From: Arthrobacter crystallopoietes | GTDB taxonomy: Bacteria > Actinomycetota > Actinomycetes > Actinomycetales > Micrococcaceae | Assembly (NCBI RefSeq): GCF_002849715.1 | Contig: NZ_CP018863.1 | Location: 2,232,001 to 2,296,000 of the forward strand | Direction of reading: 5' to 3' | DNA: 64,000 nt | Shown here: positions 1 through 8,361 of the stretch, in pieces | Position numbering within the stretch: position 1 is the first letter of the stretch | How the letters are laid out: each line of letters starts with the position of its first letter | Translations under genes and position numbers: made by a program | The notes under the pieces: generated by a model | Seen by the model: the letters and a program-made list of their open reading frames with translations, nothing else | Told to the model about the DNA's origin: nothing | Database searches by the model: none

Positions 1-761
1 TAGGGGCCACGGTGCGGCTGCGCTACCTTCCTGCCGATGTACAGACGATCGCCGCATTCTTCCCCGAAGTGACGACAGCGGCGGCCGGTGTGCTGGCGGT
101 CGGCAAGGCGCGTGTGCAGCCGGCAATCATGGAATTGCTCGACGGCAATACGCTGGTCCAGCTGGACGCAGAACAGGGCTCCGACTTGCGCCAGCGCGGC
201 GGTGCGCTGCTGTTGATCCAGACTGATGGGTTTGCGGCAGAGACCGAAGCGAAGATCGTCCGGCAGGTGCTGGGGGATCTCGGTGCCACCGTCACAGCTG
301 AAGTCAGCGAGGAAGCAGTCCGGTTGGTGGAGCTGCGCAGGCACAGCCGTGGTGCGGAAATGGACGATGTCTTCCGTGTGGGTGAGGATGTCGCCGTGCC
401 ACGCTCCCAGCTGGTCCACTACATCGCCGAACTCGAACGGATAGCCGCGGACCACGAGGTCGGGCTCAAAGTTGTGGCGCATGCCGGTGACGGGAACCTC
501 CATCCAACCTTTTGGGTTACCGCCGGAGAGACGGAGAAGATTCCGCTGCTTAACGCCGCGTTGGATGAGTCCATCGAGGTGGGCCTTGCGCTGGGCGGCA
601 CGATTACCGGCGAACACGGCGTCGGCCAATACAAAGTGCGTTGGCTTCCGCTTGAACAGCGGGAGGAAGTGCTGGAGCTGCAGCGCGGGATCAAGGCGTT
701 GTTCGATCCTAAGGGGCTGCTGAACCCGGGCAAGGCGTTGCCGGAACGGATCGAGGCGTAG
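1..761 (+). CDS. FAD-linked oxidase, C-terminal part (5' end outside window)
   Basis: This is the C-terminal portion of a GlcD/D-lactate-dehydrogenase-type flavoprotein that oxidises 2-hydroxy acids. The reading frame is open to the left edge, so the gene starts before the window and the first internal GTG at 12 is not a real start. The family hallmarks of the FAD-oxidase C-terminal domain are visible: HAGDGNLHP near the middle, and EHGVGQYK followed by the terminal LFDPKGLLNPGK motif. The N-terminal FAD-binding PCMH domain must lie upstream. The stop is only 3 bases before the next start, so the two are probably co-transcribed. The exact substrate (glycolate, D-lactate or another 2-hydroxy acid) cannot be told from this part. 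Confidence 0.9.
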   Translation, partial: GATVRLRYLPADVQTIAAFFPEVTTAAAGVLAVGKARVQPAIMELLDGNTLVQLDAEQGSDLRQRGGALLLIQTDGFAAETEAKIVRQVLGDLGATVTAEVSEEAVRLVELRRHSRGAEMDDVFRVGEDVAVPRSQLVHYIAELERIAADHEVGLKVVAHAGDGNLHPTFWVTAGETEKIPLLNAALDESIEVGLALGGTITGEHGVGQYKVRWLPLEQREEVLELQRGIKALFDPKGLLNPGKALPERIEA

Positions 762-764
762 GCT

Positions 765-1379
765 GTGGTTGTGCGTAAAGAGACATTATGGGAGGCCCAG
801 AAGCGTGAGAACCCGGGCCATTCGGCCTGGTACATCAAGCGATTCGAGAATATGCGGGCCCAAGGAAACGACCTTCACGGCGAGGCCCGGCTGATCGATG
901 CCATGGCAGAGCGGGGCAGCAGGATTCTGGACGCCGGCTGCGGTCCGGGCAGGCTGGGCGGTGAGCTGGCGGTCCGCGGGCACCAAGTGGTGGGGGTCGA
1001 CGTCGATCCTGAACTGATTGAAGCCGCGCGGCGCGACCACCCCGATGTCAACTGGCTGGTCGGGGACTTGGCAGAACTGGATCTGGCTGCACGAGGAATC
1101 GCCGAGGCCTTCGACCTGATCGTCTGTGCGGGCAATGTGCTCACCTTCCTGGCTCCCGGTACGGCTCCGGAAGTCCTGGCCAGACTGGCCCGGCATTTGG
1201 CTCCGGAAGGCCGGCTGGTGACCGGGTTCGGCGCGGGCAGGGGATACGACTTCGACCAGTTCATGGCGGACGCCGCCGGTGCCGGTCTGGCGACCGACCA
1301 CAAGTTCGGGACCTGGGACCTGCGACCTTTCACGCCGTCGTCGGACTTCCTGGTGGCTGTCTTCAGCGTGGCTGCATAA
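765..1379 (+). CDS. Class I SAM-dependent methyltransferase
   Basis: A 204-residue small-molecule-type methyltransferase. The SAM-binding motif I reads ILDAGCGPGRLGGEL around residues 54-68, followed by the acidic end of strand 2 (VGVDVDPELI) and a motif-II-like VGDLAEL. There is no additional domain, so it is close to the minimal Rossmann methyltransferase length. It starts with GTG three bases after the upstream oxidase stop, which suggests translational coupling. Its substrate is not recognisable from sequence. The adjacent oxidase gives no direct hint, so the pairing may be only positional. Confidence 0.85.
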   Translation: MVVRKETLWEAQKRENPGHSAWYIKRFENMRAQGNDLHGEARLIDAMAERGSRILDAGCGPGRLGGELAVRGHQVVGVDVDPELIEAARRDHPDVNWLVGDLAELDLAARGIAEAFDLIVCAGNVLTFLAPGTAPEVLARLARHLAPEGRLVTGFGAGRGYDFDQFMADAAGAGLATDHKFGTWDLRPFTPSSDFLVAVFSVAA

Positions 1380-1416
1380 GGCAGCGGCCGCGCCGGGGCA
1401 GCGGGCTCAATGACGC

Positions 1417-2811
1417 TCATGCGGTTCCGGGGGCTCCGGGGCCAAGCTTATTCGTCGTCGTCTCGTTGTCGAGTGAGTTCGCGGCGAGCAGCCGGGCGGT
1501 CTTGTCGTCGGGGTTGAGCAGAATCGCCGCTTCGTCCCGGCGGTGGCGCAGCACGTCGTCGATGTAGGCCTGGACCGCTTCCGCCAGCGGCACGTTGCGG
1601 CGCTGGCTCTCGGAGATGTACCAGCGGTGCTCGAGCACCTGGTGGACCACCTCGGCCGGTTCCAGCTTGCCCGCCAGCTCGCGCGGGATGGCACGCACCA
1701 CCGGCTCGAAGACGTGGCGGACCCACGCGTGCGCGCTGATTTCCTCATCCAGATCCGGATTGTTGTCCGCCCGGTAGCTGTCCAGGTCATTGAGCAGCCG
1801 CCGCGCCTGGTTTTCCTGCACGTCCAGTCCGGTCAGGCGGATCAGCCGGCGCTGGTGGTGCCCGGCATCCACGACTTTGGGCTGGAGCTGGATCTGGGAC
1901 CCGTCCGGCGTCGTTTTGATGGAGAACTCTTCGACGTCGAAACCCAGATCATTCAGCCGGCGGATACGGGCATTGACCCGCCAGCGGTCGCCCAGCTCGA
2001 AGGACTCCTTCTCGGTCAGTTCGGCCCAGAGCTTGCGGTAGCTGTCCATGATCCGCTCGCTGGTGGCCAGCGGATCGACTTTGTCCTCGATTAATCCGCC
2101 TTCGAGCAGATCCATCAGCTCGCCGGCAATGTTGACCCGGGCTATTTCCAGGTCGTACTCGCGCTGGCCGGTGGAGAGCTTCGGGTACAGCTCGCCCGTT
2201 TCCGCGTCCACCAAGTAGGCGGCGAACGCACCGGCATCACGGCGGAACAGCGTGTTGGAGAGGGACACGTCGCCCCAGTAGAAGCCGACCAGATGCAGCC
2301 GGACCAGCAGCAGGGCCTGCGCATCGATCAGCCGGGTCAGCGTGTCTTTGCGCAGGGTCTGGGAAAACAGCGCCCGGTAGGGGAGCGAGAACTTCAGGTG
2401 CCGGGTGACCAGCACCGGGTCCAGCTCCGCGCCGTCCGTGGTGTGCCGGCCGCTGATGACGGCGACCGGCTCTACACAGGGCACGTCCAGCCGCTGGAGC
2501 TTGCGGAGCATATGGTATTCGTGCCGGGCGATATGCTCGCTGGTTTCCTTGATGGCGATCACCGAGCCGCTCAGGTGGGCGAACCGGACGATATGCCGGG
2601 AAATGCCGCGCGGAAGAGCGGCCAGGTTTTTCGCCGGCCACTCTTCCAACGCGATATGCCAAGGCAGGTCAAGCAGGCTTTCGTCCGTGGTGGCCGAGGT
2701 GATATTCAGCGAACCCAGTACTGCGGCGGTTCCCCCGTTGTGCGGGCGCGGCAGTTTTCCCACCTGGCCGAAGTCGGTAGGTTCGTTGTGCCAGTTGGCG
2801 TCCATCTGCAC
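1417..2811 (-). CDS. DUF4032 domain-containing protein, kinase-fold-like
   Basis: A 464-residue actinobacterial protein of the DUF4032 family. The N-terminal half resembles lipopolysaccharide-kinase/protein-kinase folds. It has an IAIKET segment in the place of a VAIK-type lysine strand and a GFYWGDVSLSNTLF segment resembling a catalytic loop (HxDxxxxN-like, with W-G-D in place of H-x-D). The C-terminal part holds the DUF4032 region with a VFEPV segment and a helical tail. The physiological role is unknown. It lies downstream of the ABC ATPase on the same strand, with a 26-base gap, so the two may form one transcript. Family membership is confident, activity is not. Confidence 0.8.
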   Translation of the reverse strand: MQMDANWHNEPTDFGQVGKLPRPHNGGTAAVLGSLNITSATTDESLLDLPWHIALEEWPAKNLAALPRGISRHIVRFAHLSGSVIAIKETSEHIARHEYHMLRKLQRLDVPCVEPVAVISGRHTTDGAELDPVLVTRHLKFSLPYRALFSQTLRKDTLTRLIDAQALLLVRLHLVGFYWGDVSLSNTLFRRDAGAFAAYLVDAETGELYPKLSTGQREYDLEIARVNIAGELMDLLEGGLIEDKVDPLATSERIMDSYRKLWAELTEKESFELGDRWRVNARIRRLNDLGFDVEEFSIKTTPDGSQIQLQPKVVDAGHHQRRLIRLTGLDVQENQARRLLNDLDSYRADNNPDLDEEISAHAWVRHVFEPVVRAIPRELAGKLEPAEVVHQVLEHRWYISESQRRNVPLAEAVQAYIDDVLRHRRDEAAILLNPDDKTARLLAANSLDNETTTNKLGPGAPGTA

Positions 2812-2837
2812 CGATCCGTCGAAAGCGCTGCCGGTGC

Positions 2838-3986
2838 TCAGGCCTTGTCCGCCTCCAACGGCCGTTCCAGATCAGCAAGGGATGCATGAGGCGCCGCCGG
2901 CACATTATCGCCCAGTCGGAGGCCGGTCTGGGTGTCGAACAGGTGCACATGGCCCTGCTTCGGACGCACATACACGGTGGTGCCGGCCTTCGGCGGAGTC
3001 CGGCCGTCCACGCGGCCCGTGATGTCGTGGCGGCTGCCATTGACTTCGGTATGGCCGTACACGTAGGCGTCGGCGCCAAGTTCCTCGACCACATCGACCT
3101 CCACGGCCAGACCCTGGCCGTCCGGGGCCTGCTCCAGGTCCTCCGGGCGCACGCCGAGCATGACGGTGCTGCCGTGCGCCGAGCCGAGCACGTCGCGCGG
3201 GACCGGATAGACCGTTCCGCCGAACTGGACGCCGCCGTCGGCCACTGGCAGTTCCAGCAGATTCATGGCCGGCGAACCGATGAACCCGGCCACGAAAATG
3301 TTGGCCGGGGTGTCGTAGAGGTTGCGCGGGGAGTCCACCTGCTGCAGGATGCCGTCCTTGAGCACGGCGACGCGGTCGCCCATGGTCATCGCTTCGACCT
3401 GGTCGTGGGTGACGTAGACGGTGGTGACGCCGAGGCGCCGGGTCAGCGAGGCGATCTGCGTCCGGGTCTGGACACGCAGCTTGGCATCGAGGTTGGAGAG
3501 CGGCTCGTCCATCAGGAAGACCTGCGGATTACGGACAATCGCGCGGCCCATGGCAACACGCTGGCGCTGGCCGCCGGAGAGCGCCTTCGGCTTGCGGTCC
3601 AGATACTCCTCGAGGTCCAGCAGCTTGGCGGCCTCGCGGACGCGCTGGGCGCGCTCCTCCTTGCCGATGCCGGCTATCTTGAGCGCGAAGCCCATGTTGT
3701 CAGCGACGGACATATGCGGGTAGAGCGCGTAGTTCTGGAACACCATTGCAATGTCCCGGTCCTTCGGCGGAACATCGGTGACGTCGCGGTCGCCGATCAG
3801 GATCCGGCCCGAATTCACATCTTCCAGGCCTGCCAGCATCCGCAGGGAGGTGGACTTTCCGCAGCCCGAGGGGCCGACGAGGACCAGAAACTCGCCGTCC
3901 GCGATTTCCAGGTCAAGCTTGTCCACTGCCGGCTTCTCTGTGCCCGGGTACAAGCGCGTAGCATTATCGAACGTTACCGTTGCCAT
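2838..3986 (-). CDS. ugpC: UgpC/MsiK-type sugar ABC transporter ATP-binding protein
   Basis: A 382-residue carbohydrate-importer ATPase of the CUT1 class. Walker A is GPSGCGKST, the signature is LSGGQRQRVA, Walker B is VFLMDEPLSNLD, and the H-loop is YVTHDQVEAMTM. A C-terminal TOBE/MalK regulatory domain follows (LGVRPEDLE). No permease or binding-protein gene is adjacent, which fits MsiK-like ATPases that energise several sugar importers in actinobacteria. The ATG at 3986 is chosen because AGGGA lies just upstream. An in-frame GTG five codons earlier would overlap that ribosome site. Trehalose genes follow on the same strand, which may or may not be functionally linked. Confidence 0.92.
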   Translation of the reverse strand: MATVTFDNATRLYPGTEKPAVDKLDLEIADGEFLVLVGPSGCGKSTSLRMLAGLEDVNSGRILIGDRDVTDVPPKDRDIAMVFQNYALYPHMSVADNMGFALKIAGIGKEERAQRVREAAKLLDLEEYLDRKPKALSGGQRQRVAMGRAIVRNPQVFLMDEPLSNLDAKLRVQTRTQIASLTRRLGVTTVYVTHDQVEAMTMGDRVAVLKDGILQQVDSPRNLYDTPANIFVAGFIGSPAMNLLELPVADGGVQFGGTVYPVPRDVLGSAHGSTVMLGVRPEDLEQAPDGQGLAVEVDVVEELGADAYVYGHTEVNGSRHDITGRVDGRTPPKAGTTVYVRPKQGHVHLFDTQTGLRLGDNVPAAPHASLADLERPLEADKA

Positions 3987-4117
3987 GGTGTTTCCCTTCA
4001 CGGGCAGGTACGTGCCCGACGATCCGTTGTGATGGGTTGATATTCAGTTAGGTGAGCTGGCTCACGGAACCAAGTATGGCACGCGGAGGCAAATTCCTCG
4101 GTTCCGTTGGAGACGAT

Positions 4118-4933
4118 TCAATTCTGCGGTGACATCCGGCGCAGTTCCGCCAGGGTTTCGAGCACCCGGGCAAAAGCCTCCGGAGAGTCAACCCGGAACG
4201 CTGCTCCCGAGATCCCCGGGCCGATCTTGACGCCCAGATCCTGCGGCTGCAATGCCTTGATGGCGTCCTCGTCCGTAACATCGTCGCCCGCGAAAAACAC
4301 CGCCGTAGCCTCCGTAAAGGCGCGCAGGAGCTCCAGTCCCTGCCCCTTGTCCGAACTGAGAACCGAGGTTTCGAGCACCCGCTTGCCGTCCGTCAGATGC
4401 AGTCCCTCGATCGCCGACAGCTCCCGGCGCGCTTCCTCGGTGGCCGCTTCGGCCACTGCGTCTTCCGCGGTGCGGGTATGGAGTACGACGCCGGCCGGCT
4501 TGGCTTCCAGCCTCGTTCCGGGGTGGGCGGCGACCACCTTTTCAACCACGGCGGTGGCCTGCCGCAGCGCCAACGACTGCGCCTCGTCCAGGGTCAGGGC
4601 GGGGCTGCCGGGGCCGGTGAAGACTTCGGCGCCGTGCGAACCGATGAGCAGGGTTCTATCGTCCGGCGAGGCGACCAGCCGCAGACTCTCGAGAGCGCGG
4701 CCGGAAATGAACGCCGTCGTTGTTTCGGGTAGTGCGAGCAGTTCCTTGACGGCCGCGGCGGCGGCCGGCAGCGCCCGGGCGTCTTCGGCGCGGGCGACAA
4801 TCGGCGCCAGCGTGCCGTCGAAGTCCAGCGCCACGAGCAGCCGCGGTGTGCTGCTGATTTCCTCCAGCGCACGCCGCAGTGCCGGATCCAGCTCCCCGCG
4901 GTTTTCGCTCGTTGCGGCACGGTTCTCATTCAT
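4118..4933 (-). CDS. otsB: Trehalose-6-phosphate phosphatase
   Basis: A 271-residue HAD-superfamily phosphatase that removes phosphate from trehalose 6-phosphate, the second step of the OtsAB route. HAD motif I (LVALDFDGTLAP, residues 33-44, nucleophile D37) and motif II with FISGR are present. The C-terminal AVFFAGDDVTDEDAIKAL segment matches motif IV of trehalose phosphatases. The ATG at 4933 is chosen because it overlaps the otsA stop by eight bases (ATGAATGA), a typical coupled start. An upstream in-frame extension lies inside otsA and is rejected. It acts in the cytoplasm and yields the osmolyte and reserve sugar trehalose. Confidence 0.95.
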   Translation of the reverse strand: MNENRAATSENRGELDPALRRALEEISSTPRLLVALDFDGTLAPIVARAEDARALPAAAAAVKELLALPETTTAFISGRALESLRLVASPDDRTLLIGSHGAEVFTGPGSPALTLDEAQSLALRQATAVVEKVVAAHPGTRLEAKPAGVVLHTRTAEDAVAEAATEEARRELSAIEGLHLTDGKRVLETSVLSSDKGQGLELLRAFTEATAVFFAGDDVTDEDAIKALQPQDLGVKIGPGISGAAFRVDSPEAFARVLETLAELRRMSPQN

Positions 4934-6404
4934 TGCCGCTCCCCGCGGTCTTGCCCAGGGTTTCGCCGTCGAGGGCGCGCAGGAAACTCTGGGACCACTG
5001 CTCGACGTCGTTCTGCAGGATCTGGCGGCGCATGACGCGCATCCGGCGGGTCGATTCACCGGGGGCGATTTCCACGGCGCGCATGATCGCGTCCTTGAGT
5101 CCGTCGATGTCGTGCGGGTTCACGAGGATGGCCTGTTTCAGGTGGTCGGCGGCGCCGGCGAACTCGCTGAGCACCAGCGCACCGTTGACGCCGGTCCGCG
5201 AGGCGACGTACTCCTTGGCCACCAGGTTCATCCCGTCGCGCAGGGCGGTGACCAGCATGACGTCCGCGGCAAGGTAGAGCGCCACCATCTCTTCCTTGGG
5301 ATAGCTGTGGTGGAGGTAGCGGATCGCGGTGTTGCTCAGGGTGTCGTAGGTGCCGTTGATACGGCCCACCGCGCCCTCGATCTCCTCGCGCAGCAACCGG
5401 TAGGACTCGACGCGCTCGCGGCTGGGACTGGCAACCTGGATCAGGGCCGCATCCTCCACAGTGACCCGGCCGTCCTCGAGCAGTTCGCCGTACGCCTTGA
5501 TCCGGTGCTGGATGCCCTTGGTGTAGTCCAGCCGGTCCACGCCCAGCAGCACGGTCTTGGGATTGCCCAGCTCCTCGCGGATCTGACGGGCCCGTTCGAT
5601 CACCTCGGGGCTCTTGGCAAGCTGGTTGATCTGGTCCACATCGATCGAGATCGGAAAGGCGCCCGCGCGGCAGATCCTGTCGCCGTCGTCGGTCCTGATG
5701 TTTACATGCTGGGACTTGATCGTGTGTCCGCTGAAACGCCGGACGCAGCGCAGGAAGTTGCTTGAGTCGCTGGGACGCTGGAAGCCCACCAGGTCCGCAC
5801 CCAGGAGCCCCTCGATCACCTGGCGGCGCCAGGGCAGCTGGGCAAAAATCTCCAGCGGGGGGAAGGGGATGTGGTTGAAGAATCCGATTTTCAGGTCGGG
5901 CCGCAGCTCGCGCAGCAGTTTGGGGACCAGCTGCAGCTGGTAATCCTGGACCCAGACGGTGGCACCTTCCGCCGCGGATTCGGCAGTGGCTTCGGCGAAG
6001 CGCCGGTTGACTGCCTTGTAGACCTCCCACCAGGTGCGGTGGAACTCCGGCGGGGCGATGACATCGTGGTAGAGCGGCCAGAGCGTCGCGTTGGAGAATC
6101 CCTCGTAGTACAACTCCACATCATCGGCACTGAGCTCAACCGGCACCAGCCGCATATTGTCGTGGTCGAAGGGCTTCAAGACTTCATCCGCGGCACCGTG
6201 CCAGCCGATCCACGCACCCTCCGTTTTCGCCATCACCGGTGCCAGGGCGGTGACCAGGCCTCCCGGCGAACGGCGCCAGCTGTTGCCGCCGCCCTCGCCT
6301 GTAACGCGGTCTACCGGTAACCGGTTGGAGACTACGATGAAGTCATAGTCTCCATAGCCGGATCCGTCTGTCGCGCCAGAATTGTTCGCCTTGGTTTCCG
6401 CCAT
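4926..6404 (-). CDS. otsA: Alpha,alpha-trehalose-phosphate synthase (UDP/GDP-glucose)
   Basis: A 492-residue GT20 glycosyltransferase that joins a nucleotide-activated glucose to glucose 6-phosphate. Visible family motifs are the N-terminal FIVVSNRLPV, the GGLVTAL loop for sugar-phosphate binding, WIGWHG, VWVQDYQLQLVP, GFFNHIPFPP and LLGVDRLDYTKGI. The C-terminal part contains ALRDGMNLVAKEYVA and LVLSEFAGAA. AGGAGA precedes the ATG by a suitable distance. It forms an operon with otsB through an eight-base overlap. The length is near the top of the usual bacterial range because of a short N-terminal extension before the first strand. Confidence 0.96.
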   Translation of the reverse strand: MAETKANNSGATDGSGYGDYDFIVVSNRLPVDRVTGEGGGNSWRRSPGGLVTALAPVMAKTEGAWIGWHGAADEVLKPFDHDNMRLVPVELSADDVELYYEGFSNATLWPLYHDVIAPPEFHRTWWEVYKAVNRRFAEATAESAAEGATVWVQDYQLQLVPKLLRELRPDLKIGFFNHIPFPPLEIFAQLPWRRQVIEGLLGADLVGFQRPSDSSNFLRCVRRFSGHTIKSQHVNIRTDDGDRICRAGAFPISIDVDQINQLAKSPEVIERARQIREELGNPKTVLLGVDRLDYTKGIQHRIKAYGELLEDGRVTVEDAALIQVASPSRERVESYRLLREEIEGAVGRINGTYDTLSNTAIRYLHHSYPKEEMVALYLAADVMLVTALRDGMNLVAKEYVASRTGVNGALVLSEFAGAADHLKQAILVNPHDIDGLKDAIMRAVEIAPGESTRRMRVMRRQILQNDVEQWSQSFLRALDGETLGKTAGSGNE

Positions 6405-6600
6405 GTGACTCTCCTGACCGTAGTGAATCCTGATATTGACTCTATAAGACAGGAACCATCCGGCAGGCCCGGTGCGTTAATAATGAATGTAAGCGCGGTG
6501 AGCTGCACCACGAGAGCACCGTGAATATTGTAGTTTCAACTAAGCTGTTGCTTGGACGGCCGGACGTGGCCATCAGCAGAGCCGAAAGACTTGAGGACAT

Positions 6601-7458
6601 ATGGCATCCCAGAACACCCCCAGGCCCAGCAAGGCCGAGCGCACCGCCGAGGCGCGTGAAAAGGCCCGTCAAATGCGTGAAACGCAGCAACGCAAGGAAA
6701 AGCGCAATTCGCTGCTGGTCCGCTGGGGTGTTATCGGAGCTGTTGTCGCGATCGTCGCCATTGTCGCCATCATCGTGGCCACAAACCAGCGCGGCGACTT
6801 CCCGGATGCCGGCCCCACTCCGTCCAACGGCAACGAATACGGCGGCATGACGCTGACGTCCAGCACCGAGCTGGAACCGACCACCCAGACCACGGTGGAC
6901 GTGAACAGTATCGACGCCGAGGCGGAGCCTCCGGCCGTGCCTAGCGGCATCGCAGAGGCCCCCGAGGGTGAGCCGACCCAGATCGTCATCTACGTGGATG
7001 CGGCCTGCAGCCACTGCGCCACCTTCGAAGCCACCTACAGCGATCAGCTGAAGGAGTGGCTGGACAACGGCGATGCCACGGTTGAATACCGTGCTGTGGC
7101 GTTCCTCGACCAGCCAGCTACCGGCAACTTCTCTTCCCGCGGCGCCAACGCCCTGGCATGCGTCGCCGAATCTTCGCCGGAGAACTACCTCTCCTTCATG
7201 GACCTGCTCTTCGAAAAGCAGGTACCCACAGGTCTCTCCAGCGATGAGCTTGCCGCCACTGCTGCCGAGGCTGGCGCTGAGGGTGCAGAAAGCTGCATCC
7301 AGGACGGGACCTACCGCCCCTACGCCGCGTACACCGATGCTCTGGCCCGCGCCGAAGGCGTCGGCGGAACCCCTGCTGTGTACGTCGACGGCCAGGTCTG
7401 GGACAACACCGGCGACTTCGTTGAGTTCGCCCAGCCGATCATCGACGCCCGCTCCTAA
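6601..7458 (+). CDS. Membrane-anchored DsbA-family thioredoxin-like protein
   Basis: A 285-residue protein with a charged cytoplasmic N-terminus (about residues 1-38), one membrane segment at about 40-60 and an extracytoplasmic thioredoxin fold. The redox motif is CSHC, inside VDAACSHCATFE. A cis-proline loop, GVGGTPAVYVDG, is near the C-terminus. Two more cysteines (ALACVAE and ESCIQD) lie in the inserted helical domain, as in actinobacterial DsbA-like proteins. The likely role is thiol-disulfide exchange on exported proteins. GAGGA precedes the ATG. It is divergent from otsA, with about 195 bases between them. Confidence 0.88.
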   Translation: MASQNTPRPSKAERTAEAREKARQMRETQQRKEKRNSLLVRWGVIGAVVAIVAIVAIIVATNQRGDFPDAGPTPSNGNEYGGMTLTSSTELEPTTQTTVDVNSIDAEAEPPAVPSGIAEAPEGEPTQIVIYVDAACSHCATFEATYSDQLKEWLDNGDATVEYRAVAFLDQPATGNFSSRGANALACVAESSPENYLSFMDLLFEKQVPTGLSSDELAATAAEAGAEGAESCIQDGTYRPYAAYTDALARAEGVGGTPAVYVDGQVWDNTGDFVEFAQPIIDARS

Positions 7459-7572
7459 TTCACATTCCGAAGGGGACGCCCGGTTGGAAGCTTTGCGTTT
7501 CGCGCGAAGCGCCCAACTGGGCTAACCTTATCTAGCTGGAATTTCCAGCAGAGCTGGCTGCGAAGCCAGCAC

Positions 7573-7646
7573 GCCTCCTTAGCTCAGTTGGCCAGAGCAC
7601 CTGTCTTGTAAACAGGGGGTCGCCGGTTCGAATCCGGCAGGGGGCT
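7573..7646 (+). tRNA. tRNA-Thr (anticodon TGT)
   Basis: A 74-base tRNA folds cleanly. The 5' acceptor strand GCCTCCT pairs with AGGGGGC at the 3' end. The anticodon stem CTGTC/AACAG-side encloses the loop CTTGTAA with anticodon TGT. The T-arm contains GGTTCGAATCC. No CCA is encoded. Its 3' 43 bases plus one further base are duplicated at 20273-20316, so this gene is the integration target of the adjacent element. The 3' half now present is the element-borne copy. Confidence 0.97.
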
Positions 7647-7647
7647 C
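7604..7647 (+). repeat. attL core: 44-bp tRNA-Thr 3' end repeat
   Basis: These 44 bases run from the anticodon stem to one base past the tRNA discriminator. They are identical to 20273-20316. The base before the repeat differs (G here, A at the right copy) and the base after differs (G here, C there), so the limits are exact. Together with the 5' half of the tRNA this copy restores a complete gene. Confidence 0.95.
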
Positions 7648-8016
7648 GATAAAACACCTAGTCAGAGCCGGAATACCGAGAAATCGGGGTTCCGGCTCTG
7701 ACGTTTCTCCCTCTATGTCTCCCTCAATAAACGACGACTTTTCTCCGGCTCCCTCCATCTCCCCTCAGATGAAGGACGGTGCCCTGATGCCGGGCAGGCG
7801 AGGTTCTCACGCTCAAGGTCGTCGTCCGGCTGATGGGCGACGGCTCATGCGGCCAGCCCCGCCGCACCTGCGATCAACTTCGGACAGGATTGCCCGGATG
7901 TTGTGATTCTTGCTGACCGAACCGAATTGCCGGTGTCCAGCAAAGTATCGAGCTGGATGGAAGCTTTTCCATTCTTTCCAAAGCACTGACAGCGGGAAGC
8001 ACACGGCTGTGTAGCT
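7648..8016. other. Left arm of the element, no protein gene seen
   Basis: After the terminator this stretch holds three closely spaced CTCCCTC motifs (TCTCCCTCTA at 7706-7715, TCTCCCTCAA at 7718-7727, CTCCCTCCA at 7749-7757). The same motif recurs beside the right repeat, so these are candidate integrase arm-binding sites. The rest shows no frame with convincing codon bias or ribosome site. Confidence 0.45.
7661..7708 (+). terminator. Element-supplied terminator behind tRNA-Thr
   Basis: A 13-bp perfect stem (GTCAGAGCCGGAA with TTCCGGCTCTGAC) continues inward as CCGA/TCGG closed by a GAAA tetraloop and is followed by GTTTCTC. It lies 15 bases after the tRNA inside the element. It replaces the host terminator that integration moved to 20326-20368. 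Confidence 0.8.
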
Positions 8017-8127
8017 TCAAGCCTGCATCAGCATGACCTTGCTCAGATCGGTAAGGCCGTGGGCTAACTGGGTCGAGGTGATTCCGGTTTTGGCGCCGAT
8101 CGCCGACCAGAGGTCCGAAATAACCAT
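8017..8127 (-). CDS. Small ORF of unknown function, 36 aa
   Basis: A 36-codon frame starts at ATG 8127, eight bases after GGAGG, and has a GC-rich third-position pattern. The peptide begins MVISDLWSAIGAKTG and ends in SKVMLMQA. It is on the same strand as, and downstream of, the replication initiator. Nothing identifies its function. The ribosome site and codon use are the only support, so it may still be chance. Confidence 0.35.
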   Translation of the reverse strand: MVISDLWSAIGAKTGITSTQLAHGLTDLSKVMLMQA

Positions 8128-8298
8128 GAAACGATCCTCCGGCGGTGGACACTCTCGGCCAGCATCCTTCGCCCATGCCTGTGCGACGCTCGGAGCCGTC
8201 CGAAAACGAAGGGGTTGCGGGATTATCGGTACCGGGCGACCAAGGCGTCTCAGAAGCTAAATGTCAGTGAGTTCTCATACGTTCAGTGCAGGACAACG

Positions 8299-8361
8299 AC
8301 ATTGATCGTGTATGCGAGGGTTTCGACCACTGACCAGAAGCTTGATCTCCAGCGCTGTGTT
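8299..8361 (+). pseudogene. Fragment of a serine resolvase N-terminus
   Basis: The translation LIVYARVSTTDQKLDLQ is the characteristic first strand and catalytic-serine region of resolvase/invertase serine recombinases (YARVST, then DQ and LQ). The frame then loses all similarity and the rest of the catalytic domain is absent. It is a remnant, probably of an earlier mobile element. It is distinct in sequence from the complete resolvase at 11080. Confidence 0.7.

Noticed and set aside
3987..4001. Upstream GTG start for the ABC ATPase
   Set aside because: It would overlap the AGGGA ribosome site serving ATG 3986, and family members start at the MATV position.
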